Source: Propioniciclava sp. MC1595 (GTDB lineage: Bacteria > Actinomycetota > Actinomycetes > Propionibacteriales > Propionibacteriaceae). Taken from it: a DNA stretch of 64,000 bases. The notes under the pieces were generated by a model that ran no database searches, had not been told where the DNA came from, and saw only the letters and a program-made list of their open reading frames with translations. Location: contig NZ_CP071870.1 in the NCBI RefSeq assembly GCF_017569205.1, forward strand, positions 186,001 through 250,000. The letters run 5' to 3'. The position numbers and the translations under genes are program-made. Shown here one piece after another: positions 1-8,064 of this stretch (within the stretch, counting starts at the first letter, position 1; each line of letters opens with the position of its first letter).

Positions 1-1515
1 GTCGACGTGGTCGTCGGCACGCCCGGCCGCGTCATGGACCACCTCGACCGCGGCACGCTCGACCTCACCCAGCTGGAGTACCTCGTCCTCGACGAGGCCG
101 ACGAGATGCTCAACATGGGCTTCGCCGAGGACGTCGAGAAGATCCTCGCGGACACCCCCGCCGACAAGCAGGTGGCGCTGTTCTCGGCGACGATGCCGCC
201 GTCGATCCGCAAGCTGGCCGCGACCTACCTCACCGACCCGGTCGAGATCTCGGTCAAGGGCAAGACGGCCACCGCGACCAACGTGACCCACCGGTACACG
301 ATCGTCAGCTACCCCCAGAAGCTGGACGCCCTCACCCGCATCCTCGAGGTCGAGAACTTCGACGGCATGATCGTGTTCGTCCGCACCAAGAACGAGACCG
401 AGACGGTCGCCGAGAAGCTGCGCGCCCGCGGCATCAGCGCTGCCGCCATCAACGGCGACCTGCCCCAGGCCGCCCGCGAGCGCACCATCAACCAGCTCAA
501 GGCCGCCAAGCTCGACGTGCTCGTCGCCACCGACGTCGCCGCGCGCGGGCTGGACGTCGACCGCATCTCGCACGTGGTGAACTTCGACATCCCCACCGAC
601 ACCGAGAGCTACGTGCACCGCATCGGCCGTACCGGCCGCGCCGGTCGTTCGGGCGACGCGATCTCGTTCGTCACCCCGCGCGAGCGCCACCTGCTGCGCG
701 CGATCGAGCGGGCGACCGGCCAGGAGCTGTCGCACATGCCGCTCCCGACGGCCGACGACATCAACGCCACCCGCCTGTCGCGGTTCGACGACGCGATCAC
801 CGCGGCGCTCGGCCAGCAGGAGAAGATCGACTTCTTCCGCGACGTGGTGGCGCACTACGTCAACGAGTACGACGTGCCCGAGGTCGACGTCGCCGCCGCC
901 CTGGCCGCGGTCATGCAGGGCGACGAGCCGATGCTGCTCGACCCCGAGCAGGAGCGTCGCGACGAGCGCTTCCGCGAGGACAAGGCCGGACGCGGCACGC
1001 GCGACCGCGATCGTGGCACCGATGGTCCTCGCGACGGGACGGTGCACGAGCGCCGCCCGCGCCCGACCGGCGACCTCGTGCCGTGGCGCGTCGCCGTCGG
1101 ACGCCGCCACCGCATCACCCCGCGCCAGATCGTGGGCGCCCTCGCCAACGAGGGTGGCCTGACCAGCGCCGACATGGGCCGGATCAACATCCGCGGCGAC
1201 CACTCGATCATCGAGCTGCCCCCGGACCTGCCGTCCTCCGTGCTCGACAAGCTCTCCCGCACGCGTGTGTCGGGCAAGCTGATCGAGCTGCAGCGCGACG
1301 AGGGTCCCTCGTTCGTGCGCGACCGAACGCGGGAGCGCGACCGTGATGACCGTGATGACCGTGATGACCGTGGAGATCGCGGTGACCGGGGTGACCGCAG
1401 CTGGGGTGACCGTCCGGCGCGTGACCGCGGTGATCGTCCCTTCCGTGACAAGCCGTTCAAGAAGTCCGGCTTCAACGCCGACAAGAAGTTCAAGAAGCCC
1501 CGCCACAAGGGCTGA
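1..1515 (+). CDS. DEAD-box ATP-dependent RNA helicase, 3' part (5' end outside window)
   Basis: This is the C-terminal 504 residues of a DEAD-box RNA helicase, an ATP-driven enzyme that unwinds short RNA duplexes in ribosome assembly and mRNA turnover. The frame is open from base 1. Visible helicase motifs in order are TPGR (Ib), DEAD followed by EMLNMGF (II), FSAT (III), the ATDVAARGLDV stretch (V) and HRIGRTGRAG (VI). Around residues 360-420 lies a DbpA/CsdA-type RNA-binding fold (VAVGRRHRITPRQIVGAL). The last 70 residues are a disordered Arg/Asp/Gly tail, then a Lys-rich end, as in DeaD/CsdA-like proteins of actinobacteria. The Q motif and Walker A must lie upstream of the window. A hairpin follows 40 bases after the stop. 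The family call is secure; the exact orthologue (DeaD or another) is not. Confidence 0.95.
   Translation, partial: VDVVVGTPGRVMDHLDRGTLDLTQLEYLVLDEADEMLNMGFAEDVEKILADTPADKQVALFSATMPPSIRKLAATYLTDPVEISVKGKTATATNVTHRYTIVSYPQKLDALTRILEVENFDGMIVFVRTKNETETVAEKLRARGISAAAINGDLPQAARERTINQLKAAKLDVLVATDVAARGLDVDRISHVVNFDIPTDTESYVHRIGRTGRAGRSGDAISFVTPRERHLLRAIERATGQELSHMPLPTADDINATRLSRFDDAITAALGQQEKIDFFRDVVAHYVNEYDVPEVDVAAALAAVMQGDEPMLLDPEQERRDERFREDKAGRGTRDRDRGTDGPRDGTVHERRPRPTGDLVPWRVAVGRRHRITPRQIVGALANEGGLTSADMGRINIRGDHSIIELPPDLPSSVLDKLSRTRVSGKLIELQRDEGPSFVRDRTRERDRDDRDDRDDRGDRGDRGDRSWGDRPARDRGDRPFRDKPFKKSGFNADKKFKKPRHKG
1342..1368 (+). repeat. Three tandem copies of a 9-bp unit inside the helicase tail
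   Basis: The unit CGTGATGAC is repeated three times without interruption and encodes an Arg-Asp-Asp run. Looser copies of the same theme follow. Copy number of such in-frame units can vary between strains without breaking the protein. Confidence 0.8.
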
Positions 1516-1554
1516 CACCGGGCCGCACCCGCGGCGTCCGGACACCTGAACAGA

Positions 1555-1598
1555 ACCGCTCCCGAACCGCCCCAGCCGTGGGGCAGTTCGGGAGCGGT
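1555..1598. terminator. Bidirectional hairpin terminator between convergent genes
   Basis: A 13-bp perfect stem (ACCGCTCCCGAAC at 1555-1567 pairs with 1586-1598) encloses a second GCCCC/GGGGC pairing. It lies between the helicase stop at 1515 and the convergent stop at 1615, where it can serve both transcripts. It lacks a long U tract, as is common for actinobacterial terminators. Confidence 0.85.
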
Positions 1599-1614
1599 CG
1601 CGTCGGGGGGTGGG

Positions 1615-2166
1615 TCAGAAGCCCGTGATGTCCTTGAACCGGACGGTCTCGATCTCCTCGGCCTCGCCGGTGCACATCGCCTTGAACTTCCACTTGCCCT
1701 GGGCGTCGATGGTGTTCGTGTTCGCGATGCAGGTGCCGACGTTGGCGCCCTCCTTGTCGAGGGTGTCGAACGTGATCTGCACGTAGGTGTCGACCGGGCG
1801 GTCGCTGTTGTTGGCCACGTAGCCCGTGATGAAGATGGCGAACGGGTTGGACCGGTCGATCTCCCAGCCGTCCTCAAGCGTGAGGCGCTCCTTCGCGGGC
1901 TCCTGGGCCGGCTCGGCGGGGGCCTCGGACGCGGCCGGGGCTGCAGCGTCCGGTGAGCCGGCCGGAGCAGGGGTGCTGACCGACTGGCTCGGCGCGGCTG
2001 CCTTGTCGCCACCACCGCCACCGAGGGCGTTGCCGATGCCGACGAGCACGAGCACGGCGAGCACCCACACCCACCACTTCTTGAACCACGGCTTCTTCGG
2101 CTTGGCGGCGGGCGGCGGCTGGGCCCCGGGGAACGGGGGGACCTGGCCGGGCTGGGTCTGGGACAT
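1615..2166 (-). CDS. FxLYD domain membrane-anchored protein
   Basis: This 183-residue protein has a Pro-rich cytosolic N-terminus (residues 1-27), one transmembrane segment (about 28-45, starting WWVWVLAVLVLVGIGNAL), a Gly and then Ala/Pro/Glu-rich linker (45-95), and an extracellular C-terminal domain resembling FxLYD (ITGYVANNSDRPVDTYVQI and a paired Cys at about 144 and 165). FxLYD domains are small beta-sandwich folds on secreted or anchored actinobacterial proteins, and their ligands are generally unknown. The start at 2166 is chosen because the Pro-rich plus membrane layout begins there and a GGAGTG ribosome site lies just upstream; the open frame continues further upstream only as a shadow of the kinase gene. 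It is convergent with the helicase and divergent from the kinase. Confidence 0.85.
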   Translation of the reverse strand: MSQTQPGQVPPFPGAQPPPAAKPKKPWFKKWWVWVLAVLVLVGIGNALGGGGGDKAAAPSQSVSTPAPAGSPDAAAPAASEAPAEPAQEPAKERLTLEDGWEIDRSNPFAIFITGYVANNSDRPVDTYVQITFDTLDKEGANVGTCIANTNTIDAQGKWKFKAMCTGEAEEIETVRFKDITGF

Positions 2167-2346
2167 CGGGCACTCCTTCACGTCGTCGTCCCTGACTGGG
2201 ACACGTCTCCATCCCACTGCCGCGGGAGCTGCCGGCACATCGACGGGTCGGCTGCGGTGGCCTCCGCCGATCGGCTCGTCCGAGGTCCTTGTCGGCAGCC
2301 GATCGGGGGAGGGGAATTGTCGGCCGGCGTCCCTACGATGAGGGCT

Positions 2347-3609
2347 GTGTTGGAGTACGAGCTGGTCGGCGACGGTGCCCGCCCCCCGTGGTGGCGGACG
2401 CTGCTGTTCGCCGTGCCGATCGGGCTCCTGGGCATCGTCTCGGTGGTGTTCTCGCCGCTGGGGTCGGCCATGTCGGGGAAGGATCCCGACGGGGCCACCG
2501 TCCTCGGGGCCATGTTCGCCCTGCTCGTCGCCGTCGCGGCCCCGGCCGCCCTGTTCTGGCGCCACCGGTACCCGTTCGTGCTCACGATCGCGGCGGCTGT
2601 GGTGCCCCTCGTGGTCCCGATCGGCAACCTGCTGGCGTTCGCGTTCCTGGCGGCGCTGATCGGTCGGCGGCGCGGCCCGGCCGTGTGGGCGACCACAGCG
2701 CTGGTGGCCGCGACCTCGACGTGGGTGGTCGTCGCCGACGCGCTGGCCCAACCGCGGCAGGCGTCGGTGATCAAGACCATCCTGGGCCCGACCGGCGACG
2801 CGTCCGACCCGCTCGCCCACGTCAACGTCTCCGCGTGGGCGGTGGCGACGGTGGCGGTCCTCGGGCTGGGCCTGGCCATCGGTACGGGGTTCCTGGTCCG
2901 GCTGCGCCGCCAGAACATGCAGGCGGTGGGTGAGGTGGAGGTCGAGCGCGAGGCGTCCGGGCGGCTGGGCGACGAGGCCGCCCGCCGACAGGAGCGGGAG
3001 CGCATCGCCCGCGAGGTGCACGACGCGATGGGCCACCGCCTGTCGCTGCTGAACCTGCACGCGGGCGCGCTCGAGCTGAACGCGGGTGACGACCCACGGC
3101 TGCAGCAGTCGGCGAGCCTCGTGCGGCAGAGCGCCGGCGAGGCGATGGACGACCTGCGCGGCCTCCTGCACGTGCTGCGCGAGCCGCTGGGGGAGGACCC
3201 GCCGGTGATCCCGCTGTCGCGGCTGACCGAGGTGGTCCGCGACTCCTTCGGCGCCGGGCAGGTGGTGAGCTCGTCGATCTTCGTCTCCGAGCCCGACCGC
3301 GCCGACCCGCAGCTGTCGCGTGCTGTGTACCGCATCGTCCAGGAGGTGCTGACCAACGCGCGCAAGCACGCCCCGGGGCAGCCGGTGGAGCTGGTCGTCG
3401 AGGGTGGGCCGGCGTCCGGGATCGTCATCGAGGCGCGCAACCGCTACGTCGGTGGTGCGGCCGGGCCGCCCGGGACGGCGCGCGGCCTGAAGGGCATCGC
3501 CGAACGGGCCGAATTGCTCGGTGGGCACCTGCGCTACGGCCTCGACCAGGACGGCACCGTGTTCCGCGTGCGGGTGGAACTCCCGTGGCGGGAGGCGGTC
3601 TCGGGCTGA
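2347..3609 (+). CDS. NarL-family sensor histidine kinase
   Basis: A 420-residue membrane sensor kinase that should phosphorylate the response regulator encoded immediately downstream. The first 185 residues hold about five hydrophobic segments (MASE/DUF-type sensor of unknown signal). A HisKA_3 dimerisation domain follows, with the phospho-acceptor His in REVHDAMGHRLS (around residue 223), and then a HATPase_c domain with the N box in VQEVLTNARKHA and a G box in RGLKGIAERAELLGG. The start is GTG 2347: a TACGAT -10 at 2334-2339 ends 7 bases before it and there is no ribosome site, which fits a leaderless mRNA. The in-frame ATG at 2338 overlaps that -10 and is less likely. Confidence 0.92.
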   Translation: MLEYELVGDGARPPWWRTLLFAVPIGLLGIVSVVFSPLGSAMSGKDPDGATVLGAMFALLVAVAAPAALFWRHRYPFVLTIAAAVVPLVVPIGNLLAFAFLAALIGRRRGPAVWATTALVAATSTWVVVADALAQPRQASVIKTILGPTGDASDPLAHVNVSAWAVATVAVLGLGLAIGTGFLVRLRRQNMQAVGEVEVEREASGRLGDEAARRQERERIAREVHDAMGHRLSLLNLHAGALELNAGDDPRLQQSASLVRQSAGEAMDDLRGLLHVLREPLGEDPPVIPLSRLTEVVRDSFGAGQVVSSSIFVSEPDRADPQLSRAVYRIVQEVLTNARKHAPGQPVELVVEGGPASGIVIEARNRYVGGAAGPPGTARGLKGIAERAELLGGHLRYGLDQDGTVFRVRVELPWREAVSG

Positions 3610-3666
3610 GTTGCCGCGGGCCTCGGCCCCGGCGCGTTGTCGGAGCCGCGCCCTAGGATGCGGCTC

Positions 3667-4329
3667 GTGCCCATTCGTGTGCTGCTCGTCGACGACGACC
3701 CGCTCGTGCGGGCCGGCCTGCGCTTCCTGCTCGACAGCGCCGACGACCTCACGGTCGTGGGTGAGGCCGGTGACGGCGACGAGGTCGTGGCCGCCGTGCG
3801 CGCATCTCAGCCCGACGTCGTGCTCATGGACCTGCGGATGCCCCGCGTCAGCGGCGTCGACGCCACCCGCCTCGTGCGCGCCCTACCCGACCCGCCGCAC
3901 GTCGTGGCCCTGACGACGTGGGATGTGGACGACGCCGTGGTCCGCACCCTCGACGCGGGGGCGTCCGGGTTCCTGCTCAAGACGGCCGCCCCGGCCGAGA
4001 TCCTGGGCGCGGTGCGGGCGGTCGTGAACGGGGACGCCGTCCTCTCCCCACGCTCGACGCGCCAGCTGCTCGACCACCTGGGTCGCTCCTCCGACGCGGC
4101 CGCACGGCGCACCGCCGAGGAGGCGGTCGCGACCCTCACCGACCGCGAGCGCGACGTGGTCGTCGCCGTGGCCGAGGGCCTGGGCAACGCCGAGGTCGGT
4201 CAGCGGCTCTACATCTCCGAGGCGACGGTCAAGACGCACCTCGGCGCTGCGCAGGACAAGCTGGGCGCCCGCAATCGTGTGGGCGTCGCCGTCATCGCCG
4301 AGCGAGCGGGTTTGCTGCGCGGCCGCTGA
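3667..4329 (+). CDS. NarL/LuxR-family response regulator
   Basis: A 220-residue two-component response regulator. The receiver domain (about residues 1-120) has the acidic pocket DDDP, the phospho-acceptor Asp in VVLMDLRMP and the Lys in LLKTAAP. A LuxR-type helix-turn-helix follows (about 155-215), with TDRERDVVVAVAEGLGN and the recognition helix SEATVKTHL. It is the obvious partner of the kinase 57 bases upstream. It has its own promoter: TAGGAT at 3654-3659, with GTG 3667 seven bases later and no ribosome site, so the two genes may be transcribed separately from near-identical leaderless signals. Target genes are not identifiable from the sequence. Confidence 0.93.
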   Translation: MPIRVLLVDDDPLVRAGLRFLLDSADDLTVVGEAGDGDEVVAAVRASQPDVVLMDLRMPRVSGVDATRLVRALPDPPHVVALTTWDVDDAVVRTLDAGASGFLLKTAAPAEILGAVRAVVNGDAVLSPRSTRQLLDHLGRSSDAAARRTAEEAVATLTDRERDVVVAVAEGLGNAEVGQRLYISEATVKTHLGAAQDKLGARNRVGVAVIAERAGLLRGR

Positions 4330-4340
4330 CGCGTCGCCGA

Positions 4341-5000
4341 TCAGGCGATGTCCGCCGACTCGGGCTCCATGTGGGTGCTCTGCCACTCCCACAGCGTGCC
4401 GGGGCGGCCGCGGCCGAGGACGACGCGCTTGTGGCTGATGCCCAGGCCGCGCACGGAGGCGAGGCGACGGTTGAGGTTGCCGCGGTCGGGGGAGGTACCG
4501 GTCAGCGACCGCGTGATCGCCACGGCCGCGGACACCGGGAATGTGGGGCCGGTCAGCGCGCGCGTGAACGTGAGGTCGCGCCACAGCCGGTCGACCAGCA
4601 GCGGGCGGCACGAGTCGACCATGCGGTTGTGGTCGAAGGCCAGGGGCGGCAGGTCGTCGATCGGGTGCCACTGCACGTAGTCGGGGGCATCGGCCGGGTG
4701 GTCGGCGACCGCCCACATCGCGACCGACAGGGTCTGGCCGCGCGGGTCGCGGTGGGGCTCGTCGAACACGGTCAGCTGCCCGAGGCCCCGGACGCCCAGG
4801 CCAAGCTTGGTCTGCACCGCGCGCTGGGCGGCCTCGGCGAGGCGTTCGCCCTCCCACAGCGTGACGCCCGGCAGGGCCAGCTGGTCGATGTACGGCTCGG
4901 ACATGCGCTTGGAGACGCCGATCTCGACCTGCCGGGTCTCGTTGTTGTACCTCAGCGTGATCGCATCCACCGAGACGGCGGAGGTTGGCTGGCGACCCAT
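4341..5000 (-). CDS. Nudix-derived regulator with C-terminal winged helix (NrtR-like)
   Basis: A 219-residue protein with an N-terminal Nudix fold (about residues 8-140) and a C-terminal winged-helix-like region (about 145-219), the two-domain layout of NrtR-type regulators, which sense ADP-ribose and repress NAD-related genes. The Nudix box is degenerate: where catalytic members have REUXEEXGU this one reads RAVQTKLGL, so the metal-binding glutamates are missing and hydrolysis is unlikely. The start at ATG 5000 follows a GAAGGAAGAA ribosome site; the open frame upstream of it is not supported. An inverted repeat at 5039-5067 lies just upstream and could be its own operator. NAD regulation is inference by family only. 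Confidence 0.8.
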   Translation of the reverse strand: MGRQPTSAVSVDAITLRYNNETRQVEIGVSKRMSEPYIDQLALPGVTLWEGERLAEAAQRAVQTKLGLGVRGLGQLTVFDEPHRDPRGQTLSVAMWAVADHPADAPDYVQWHPIDDLPPLAFDHNRMVDSCRPLLVDRLWRDLTFTRALTGPTFPVSAAVAITRSLTGTSPDRGNLNRRLASVRGLGISHKRVVLGRGRPGTLWEWQSTHMEPESADIA

Positions 5001-5038
5001 GCGTTCTTCCTTCTCAGACGGCGATGTCACGAAGATTT

Positions 5039-5067
5039 CACCAATCAGGGTACCCCGCGAATTGGTG
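5039..5067. promoter_or_regulatory. Inverted repeat upstream of the Nudix regulator, candidate operator
   Basis: CACCAAT (5039-5045) and ATTGGTG (5061-5067) form a 7-bp dyad with a 15-base centre, between the divergent Nudix regulator and the pilus operon. It may be an autoregulatory site; no known NrtR box was recognised. Confidence 0.4.
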
Positions 5068-5178
5068 TCGGGCACCAGATCCCGGTTCGTGGGAGGAATC
5101 GGTCCACCTGCTGGGCGTCGACCACTCCATCCACAGCCCACGGACTGGAATGGGTGGCATTTCCCCTGGGTGGTTGCC

Positions 5179-5184
5179 TACCCT
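5179..5184 (+). promoter_or_regulatory. Putative -10 of the Tad pilus operon
   Basis: TACCCT matches the TANNNT -10 pattern used throughout this window. The predicted transcript would have about 32 untranslated bases and an AAGGA-like ribosome site before ATG 5223. No convincing -35 is visible. Confidence 0.45.
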
Positions 5185-5222
5185 CGATCACGACGTACCC
5201 CCAGGAACAAGGACCCACCCCC

Positions 5223-5855
5223 ATGGAAACCCCCGTTCCGGACGCCGCCGCGCGTCCGCGTGTTCGCCTCCGTCGCAGCCCCGTGTGGCTGGTCGCGGGC
5301 ATCCTCGCCGTGTCCCTCGGCGGCCTCGCCTCGGCGTTCGTTTACCTGCAGGTCGCGGCGTCCGACCCCGTGCTGCGGGTCAACCGCACCATCCACCGCG
5401 GCGAGGTCATCCAGGCCGCCGACCTCTCGGTGGTCCAGGTGGGGGCCGGCCTCGATGTGCGCACCGTGCCCGACGCGCGGGCGTCCGAGGTCGTCGGCCG
5501 GGCGGCGGTCACCGACCTGCCCGGCGGCAGCCTGCTCGTCGACGGGTCGTGGGGGGACGCCGACGTGCCCCTGGGCAGCTCCCGGGTGGGCCTGCGGCTG
5601 GCCCCGGGACGGTTCCCGACCACCGACCTGCGCCCCGGCACGACCGTGCTCGTCGTCGCGCTGCCCGCGCAGGGCGGGGCCGTCGGGGAGGAACTGCCCG
5701 CCAGCGTGCCCGCCACCCTCGTCGGCGACGCCGGCACCCAGCCCGACGGGTCGACCCTGTTCGCGCTCGCCGTGCCCAGCGCCTCCTCCGAGCTCGTGGC
5801 GCGCCTCGCCGCGGCCGACCGGGTGGCGCTGGTCCAGACGGGCAACGGCCGATGA
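5223..5855 (+). CDS. SAF-domain pilus assembly protein (CpaB/RcpC-like)
   Basis: This 210-residue protein is the first gene of the Tad operon. It has a basic N-terminus, one membrane segment (about residues 20-42, SPVWLVAGILAVSLGGLASA), and an extracytoplasmic SAF domain (about 50-115, with the signature around GEVIQAADLSVVQV), followed by a beta-rich region. SAF proteins of the CpaB/RcpC class bind cell-wall or outer-envelope glycans and stabilise Flp pili; in Gram-positives the exact role is less clear. Its stop overlaps the next start by four bases (ATGA), indicating translational coupling. Confidence 0.85.
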   Translation: METPVPDAAARPRVRLRRSPVWLVAGILAVSLGGLASAFVYLQVAASDPVLRVNRTIHRGEVIQAADLSVVQVGAGLDVRTVPDARASEVVGRAAVTDLPGGSLLVDGSWGDADVPLGSSRVGLRLAPGRFPTTDLRPGTTVLVVALPAQGGAVGEELPASVPATLVGDAGTQPDGSTLFALAVPSASSELVARLAAADRVALVQTGNGR

Positions 5856-6634
5856 GCCTCCTCGTCCTCACCTCCGCCGCCGGGGCTCCCGGGGTGTCGA
5901 CCACGGCGCTGGGGCTGACCCTGGCCTGGCCGCGCGACGCCGTGCTCGTCGACGCCGACCGCTCGGCCCCCCACTCGATCCTGGCCGGGTACCTGAGCGG
6001 GCAGTCCACCCGCGGCAACGGCATGCAGGGCCTCCTGCAGGCGCACCGCGAGCGCTCGTCGATGGCGGCCGCGCTGGCCGCCGAGTGGCGCCCGCTGCCC
6101 GACCTGCCGCGCCCACCAGGTCAGGACGCCCCCGGCGAGCGCCGGTTCGTCCCCGGCTTCACCCACCTCGGGTCCGTGGACCTCTTCGAGGGGGCTTGGC
6201 CGTCGGTCGTCGCGGCCGCGCGCGAGGCGTCCTTCGACGTGGTGGTGGACGCCGGCCGCACCGGCCACCGCGGCCTGCCGGCCAACTTGGTCGCGGGCGC
6301 GGACGCCGTGGGCCTGGTCTGCCGCACCTCGCTCGCCTCCCTGGCCGCGCTGCCGCTGCACCTGGCGCCGCTCGTCGAGTCGGGCGCGCCCGGCCGCGTG
6401 GGGCTCGTCGTCGTCGGCCCCGGCCGCCCGTACGGGGTGCGCGAGGTCGCCGAGCAGTTCGGCGTGCCGGTGCTGGCCGAGGTGGCGTGGGACGCGGCCT
6501 CCGCCGGAGAGCTCAACGAGGGTGCGCCGGTCGGAAAGCGCTGGGCGCGCACCGCCCTCGCCCGCTCGTTCGAGCGCGCGGCCGCCGCCCTCAGCGAGGC
6601 CATGCACGCCGGACGCCTCGAGGAGGCCTCGTGA
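5852..6634 (+). CDS. TadZ/CpaE-like ParA-fold ATPase homologue with altered Walker A
   Basis: A 260-residue P-loop protein of the MinD/ParA group that, in Tad systems, places the secretion machine at a cell site. The deviant Walker A is strongly changed: it reads SAAGAPGVSTTALGL, with neither the signature Lys nor the GKT Lys of active ParA proteins, so ATP hydrolysis is doubtful and a scaffold role is likely. The DADRS motif after strand 2 and the VVVDAGRTG region keep the fold recognisable. It overlaps both neighbours by four bases (ATGA upstream, GTGA downstream), so its expression should be tied to the SAF protein and TadA. Confidence 0.8.
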   Translation: MSLLVLTSAAGAPGVSTTALGLTLAWPRDAVLVDADRSAPHSILAGYLSGQSTRGNGMQGLLQAHRERSSMAAALAAEWRPLPDLPRPPGQDAPGERRFVPGFTHLGSVDLFEGAWPSVVAAAREASFDVVVDAGRTGHRGLPANLVAGADAVGLVCRTSLASLAALPLHLAPLVESGAPGRVGLVVVGPGRPYGVREVAEQFGVPVLAEVAWDAASAGELNEGAPVGKRWARTALARSFERAAAALSEAMHAGRLEEAS

Positions 6635-8064
6635 ACCCGACGGCGGCCATGCGCCGCCTCGCCGACATCCCGTTGCTGGCGGGTCCCGAGCAGCCCTTCG
6701 CGGTGCCGGTCGACGACCTGCGGCGTGCGGCCGCGCCGCTTCCCGGCGACGAGGAGGTCGACTGGGGCCTGGTCGTCGTGCTGCGCCGCCGCGTCTCCGA
6801 CGAGGTCACCCGCGAGACCGAGGCCCACGCCGAGCGCACCGGGAATCCGATGCCCGACGCCGACCGCCGGCTGCTCGCCCGGTCGATCATCAGCCGGATC
6901 GTCCACCAGTGGGCCGAGGACCAGACCCACCTCGGCGAGATGTGGACCGTCGAGCGCGAGCACACCTACGCCGACGCCCTCGAAGACGCGATCTTCGGCT
7001 ACGGCCGCCTGCAGCCCCTGTTCGAGATGCCCGACGTGGAGAACATCGAGATCCACGGCTGCGACTCGGTCGTGGTGCAGTACGGCGACGGGCACCGCGT
7101 CGAGCTGCCGCCCGTGGCCGACTCCGACGAGGAGCTGATCGAGGCCATCCGGTTCCTGGGCGAGTCGGTGAACCCGCCGCGCCCGTTCGACGACGCGCAC
7201 CCCACGATGACGCTGGCCCTCGGTGATCGGCACCGCCTGCACGCGATCGGCTTTGGATTGAGCTTCCGGCCGTCGATCGTCATCCGTCAGCACATCCTGA
7301 CGACCATCGACCTGCCCGAGTTGGTCGACCGCGGCATGATGCCCGACGACGTCGGCCGCCTCCTGCACGCGGCGGTGCTCAACCGCACCTCGATCGTCAT
7401 TGCCGGCGACCAGGGCGCGGGCAAGACGACCCTGCTGCGGGCCCTGATCGCCTCCATCCCGCACAACGAGCGGTTCGGCACCCTCGAGACCGACTACGAG
7501 CTGCTCACCCACCTCCAGCCCGGACGCCGCAACATGCTGGCCCTGCAGGCCCGCGTCGGCCTGGGCGAGGTGACCGACGGACGCCACGTGGGCGAGTTCT
7601 CCGTCGCCGAGCTGATCCCCGAGGCGCTGCGCCAGAACCTGGCCCGCCTGGTCGTCGGCGAGGTCCGCGGTGTGGAGGCCGGGGCGATGTTCGAGGCCAT
7701 GCAGTCGGGCGCGGGAACGCTGAGCACGACCCACTCCCACTCGGCGGTCTCGACCATGGACCGCCTGGCGGCCCGCGTCGCGCAGGCCGGCGTGCTCAGC
7801 GTCGACGAGGCCTACCGGCAGATCGCCCTCCACATCGGGCTGATCGTGCACGTGCACCTGGTGGACGACACCTGGCGCGGCGGGGTCCGGACCCGCCAGG
7901 TCTCGCAGGTCATCGCCCTCACCGGGGCGGTCGAGGGCAACCGGCCCGTGTCGCACCTCGTCTACCAAGCCGAGACCCCCGGCACGTCGGAGCGGTTCCA
8001 GCCCGAGCCCCGCATGATGGACGAGCTGTCGCCCTTCCTCGCGAGCTGGCGGGCAGAACCGTGA
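6631..8064 (+). CDS. tadA: TadA/CpaF secretion ATPase
   Basis: A 477-residue hexameric ATPase of the VirB11/GspE family that powers pilus extension and probably retraction. The N-terminal helical domain covers about residues 1-180. The ATPase core shows Walker A GDQGAGKTT (about residue 260), an Asp/Glu-rich box, Walker B near LVVGEVRGVEAG and a His box STTHSHS. Family length is 450-500, so it is complete. GTG 6631 overlaps the preceding stop (GTGA); ATG 6649 is an in-frame alternative that would break the coupling seen in every other junction of the operon. Confidence 0.93.
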   Translation: MNPTAAMRRLADIPLLAGPEQPFAVPVDDLRRAAAPLPGDEEVDWGLVVVLRRRVSDEVTRETEAHAERTGNPMPDADRRLLARSIISRIVHQWAEDQTHLGEMWTVEREHTYADALEDAIFGYGRLQPLFEMPDVENIEIHGCDSVVVQYGDGHRVELPPVADSDEELIEAIRFLGESVNPPRPFDDAHPTMTLALGDRHRLHAIGFGLSFRPSIVIRQHILTTIDLPELVDRGMMPDDVGRLLHAAVLNRTSIVIAGDQGAGKTTLLRALIASIPHNERFGTLETDYELLTHLQPGRRNMLALQARVGLGEVTDGRHVGEFSVAELIPEALRQNLARLVVGEVRGVEAGAMFEAMQSGAGTLSTTHSHSAVSTMDRLAARVAQAGVLSVDEAYRQIALHIGLIVHVHLVDDTWRGGVRTRQVSQVIALTGAVEGNRPVSHLVYQAETPGTSERFQPEPRMMDELSPFLASWRAEP

